Source: an uncultured Bacilli bacterium
GTDB lineage: Bacteria; Bacillota_I; Bacilli_A; RF39; UBA660
Length of the DNA: 24,187 nt
Direction of reading: 5' to 3'
Assembly: GCA_934096175.1 (NCBI GenBank)
Contig: CAKOLG010000018.1
Coordinates: forward strand, 1 to 24,187
Under the pieces are notes generated by a model. That model did not search any database, was not told the DNA's origin, and was given only the letters and a program-made list of their open reading frames with translations. Positions within the stretch are counted from its first letter, which is position 1. Each line of letters starts with the position of its first letter. The translations under genes and the position numbers were made by a program. Below, piece by piece: positions 22,473 to 24,187 of this stretch.

Positions 22473-22871
22473 ATGTTTTTTGAAGATATTTTTTTTGAAG
22501 GAAGTAAACAAAATGTCAATCTATTTGACGCACAAGATGGACTTGTTTATGGAAACATGTTTAAAAATGAATATGTAGGATATAAAGATTATAAGGTACA
22601 ACCTTTAGTAGCTAATGACGAAAAAAGTCGATTGTTATTAAAAATTTATGAATTAGATTTTGCAATTAATGATTTATCTTTGTATTTAGATATTTACCCA
22701 GAAAATATGCAAGTTTATAAATTATTTAGAGCTTATACGGAAGAAGAGCGAAGAATGATTGATTTATATGAAAAGCAATATGGACCATTGGAACTTAATG
22801 ATAGTGATTATGATTCATATATGTGGTATAAAGGAAAATGGCCTTTTGAAGGAGGAACTTTTGATGTATAA
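22473..22871 (+). CDS. CotJA-CotJB spore coat fusion protein
   Basis: The 132-aa protein joins two coat proteins normally encoded by separate genes. Residues about 17-46 (LFDAQDGLVYGNMFKNEYVG, then YKDYK) resemble CotJA, whose hallmark is a GxLFxxLYxPYKxYKP pattern. Residues about 52-132 match CotJB: LLLKIYELDFAINDLSLYLD, the paired helices with EEERRMIDLYEKQYGPL, and a Trp-containing tail MWYKGKWPF. The start is ATG 22473 after a perfect AGGAGG (22460-22465); an upstream in-frame ATG at 22440 lacks an SD. No internal stop, RBS or start separates the parts. It overlaps cotJC by 8 nt. In B. subtilis cotJABC encodes inner coat polypeptides made in the mother cell. The CotJB part is secure; the CotJA assignment is by eye. 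Confidence 0.82.
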   Translation: MFFEDIFFEGSKQNVNLFDAQDGLVYGNMFKNEYVGYKDYKVQPLVANDEKSRLLLKIYELDFAINDLSLYLDIYPENMQVYKLFRAYTEEERRMIDLYEKQYGPLELNDSDYDSYMWYKGKWPFEGGTFDV

Positions 22872-23418
22872 GTATGTGAAAAAGTTAAATTATCCAATTA
22901 ATATAAAAAGAAAAAATTTAAAAATGGCAAAATATATTATGACGCAGCTTGGTGGACCGGATGGCGAGTTAGGAGCTGCCTTAAGATATTTTAGTCATAA
23001 GTTCAATATGCCAGATGATCGTGGTAGAAGTTTATTAAATGATATCGCTTGTGAAGAACTTGGACATTGCGAAATGATTGGAACAATGTATAAACAATTA
23101 ACAAAAGGGGCAACTTTAAAGGAATTAGAGGAAGCTGGATTAGGAGCTTATTATGTCGATCATGGAACAGGTGTTTATCCAATTGATGCAAGTGGCAATC
23201 CTTTTAGTGCAGCTACTTTTCAGTCAACAGGCAATTATATAGCTGATCTTTTTGAAGATATGGCGGCAGAACAAAAAGCACGTGCGACTTATGAATATTT
23301 AATTAATTTAGCAAATGATGAAGATATAATTGGCCCATTGTTATTTTTAAGACAAAGAGAAATTATTCACTTTAATAGGTTTAAAGAATTATATGAGTAT
23401 TATAAAAAAAAGCTATAA
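22864..23418 (+). CDS. cotJC: CotJC, manganese-catalase family spore coat protein
   Basis: The 184-aa protein belongs to the ferritin-like Mn-catalase family. The dinuclear-metal ligands are all present with family spacing: E35 (GGPDGELGAALR), E65-x-x-H68 (CEELGHCEMI), E136 (MAAEQKARATYEYL) and H169 (REIIHFNRF). The 33-residue interval between the last two equals that in characterised Mn catalases. The C-terminal extension of longer catalases is missing, as expected for CotJC. The start at ATG 22864 follows GGAGGA about 10 nt upstream. The reading frame is open further 5' but without an SD, and family similarity begins at MYKYVKKL. It overlaps the CotJA-CotJB gene by 8 nt, implying coupled translation. 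It ends in a terminator shared with the convergent gene. Active catalase function is plausible from the ligands but untested. Confidence 0.95.
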   Translation: MYKYVKKLNYPINIKRKNLKMAKYIMTQLGGPDGELGAALRYFSHKFNMPDDRGRSLLNDIACEELGHCEMIGTMYKQLTKGATLKELEEAGLGAYYVDHGTGVYPIDASGNPFSAATFQSTGNYIADLFEDMAAEQKARATYEYLINLANDEDIIGPLLFLRQREIIHFNRFKELYEYYKKKL

Positions 23419-23432
23419 TAAATAGCTTTTTT
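23406..23432. terminator. Bidirectional terminator shared by cotJC and the convergent gene
   Basis: A stem (23408-23416 with 23422-23430, extended by two A-U pairs) with a 5-nt loop has a U run on either strand. Both stop codons lie in it: cotJC TAA at 23416-23418 and the minus-strand TAG at 23413-23415. The coding regions overlap by 6 bp. Confidence 0.85.
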
Positions 23433-24187
23433 CTATGTCTAATTCACTTATAATACTAAAATAATTTGCTTCAGAGGCGATGGAATCGTCTAAGAAACTT
23501 GATATTAAAGTTTGATTGTTAAGGTTATTGTTATCTTTAATGGCTTGATATTTTTTTAAAAATTTAGGTCTTGATACTATGGCATCACCAATAAAATAAC
23601 AATCTTCAATACGGTATTTTTGTTCTAACATCTTAACAAATTGATCTTCTTTGATACTCGAAATTTTTTCACCATCTATCTTTGGTAATCTTAAGGCACT
23701 AAAGTCAGGATAGTATTTACATAAAGTTTCATCATCACATACAAATTTTGTTTCATCAGTAACAAAACGACGAAGAGTATGAGTTTGGGTTTCAAATTCA
23801 GAACCAACTTCTTTGCAATAAATAATTCGTCTTAAAGTTTGAATTGGATTTTTGGTATGACAAATACTTATAAATAAATATAAAGGAATTTCATTTTCGA
23901 GCATTAAATCATATATATTTAAATAACAATAATGACATAGTAAAAATATATAATTATTTTTTGTTAAATTGTATTCTGCTAAAACACTTAAAATATTTTT
24001 TAATGAAGTTGGATTTATTGTTAAAATATTATCTTCATAATGAATATTATTAAAATCAGTAAATGGTTTTAAAATTTCATAGTTAGTTAAAATTATTTTA
24101 AATGATTGGTTCATTAATTGTGGATTTGCCAATAAAGTTTCTGCTTTTAGGGCACCATTATCAAGTAAAGCGTTTATTATTTTTATA
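23413..24187 (-). CDS. Unknown protein, 5' end beyond the right edge
   Basis: The minus-strand frame is open from the stop at 23413 to the end of the window, so only the C-terminal part of about 257 residues is seen. A TTG at 24130-24132 could be read as a start, but the residues before it (IINALLDNGALKAETLL) continue smoothly and no SD precedes it, so I treat the gene as partial. The protein is soluble-looking, Leu/Asn/Ile-rich and helical, with no TM. Notable stretches are a Cys/Tyr cluster LLCHYCYLNIYDLM and TLRRIIYCKEVG. No family or catalytic motif is recognised. It converges on cotJC and shares its terminator. Confidence 0.75.
   Translation of the reverse strand, partial: IKIINALLDNGALKAETLLANPQLMNQSFKIILTNYEILKPFTDFNNIHYEDNILTINPTSLKNILSVLAEYNLTKNNYIFLLCHYCYLNIYDLMLENEIPLYLFISICHTKNPIQTLRRIIYCKEVGSEFETQTHTLRRFVTDETKFVCDDETLCKYYPDFSALRLPKIDGEKISSIKEDQFVKMLEQKYRIEDCYFIGDAIVSRPKFLKKYQAIKDNNNLNNQTLISSFLDDSIASEANYFSIISELDIEKSYLL

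Noticed and set aside
24130..24132. TTG start for the last minus-strand gene
   Set aside because: The frame is open to the window edge with protein-like sequence upstream and no SD before the TTG, so the gene is treated as truncated by the window.
1..24187. CRISPR arrays, tRNA or rRNA genes, insertion sequences, phage genes
   Set aside because: No regularly spaced repeats, cloverleaf-like segments, rRNA-like high-GC blocks, transposase motifs or terminal inverted repeats were seen.

Overview
The window is a compact, AT-rich (visibly around 30% GC) stretch of a Bacillota chromosome. The translation-gene order (rimP-nusA-ylxR-infB-rbfA ... truB ... rpsO-pnp), strong SD sites, extended -10 promoters and a cotJ spore-coat operon point to a spore-forming or formerly spore-forming low-GC Firmicute. 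An uncultured gut Bacilli/Erysipelotrichia-type or RF39-like lineage would fit, but that is inference. The genetic code looks standard: TGA is a genuine stop (e.g. the infB/rbfA ATGA overlap) and Trp is TGG. No rRNA, tRNA, CRISPR array, IS element or prophage was seen, and no gene-free stretch exceeds about 200 bases.

Layout. (1) 1-5620, envelope region: a minus-strand membrane protein with a redox-dead thioredoxin-like tail, then plus-strand dacA (D,D-carboxypeptidase) and a second membrane protein paralogous to the first but carrying an Asn-rich, Cys-rich tail. (2) 5636-16916, minus strand: the translation and RNA-metabolism cluster. rimP-nusA-ylxR-infB-rbfA is one operon behind a strong promoter and a terminator-like leader hairpin. 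A DUF6273-like surface protein is inserted next, with its own control region bracketed by two copies of a palindrome. A methyltransferase-like gene, truB and a possible PemK-like gene follow, then rpsO-pnp with its own promoter, a structured leader and an intercistronic terminator. YlxQ and RibF, normally part of this neighbourhood, are absent, and RimP is reduced to its N-terminal domain. (3) 16931-20380, minus strand: a GNAT acetyltransferase, an unknown two-TM protein and an ABC exporter packed as one operon. (4) 20413-22400, minus strand: a membrane-anchored CXXC-less thioredoxin-fold protein, trmL, a zinc-ribbon membrane protein and a UPF0316 protein. (5) 22439-23432, plus strand: a fused cotJA-cotJB gene overlapping cotJC (Mn-catalase family), converging through a shared terminator on a minus-strand gene that runs off the right edge.

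Main points of interest: the CotJA-CotJB fusion; paralogous membrane proteins with different C-terminal modules; two thioredoxin-fold proteins without CXXC; the single-domain RimP; a repeated palindrome around the surface-protein gene with one copy abutting its SD; and a recurring habit of placing stop codons inside terminator stems.
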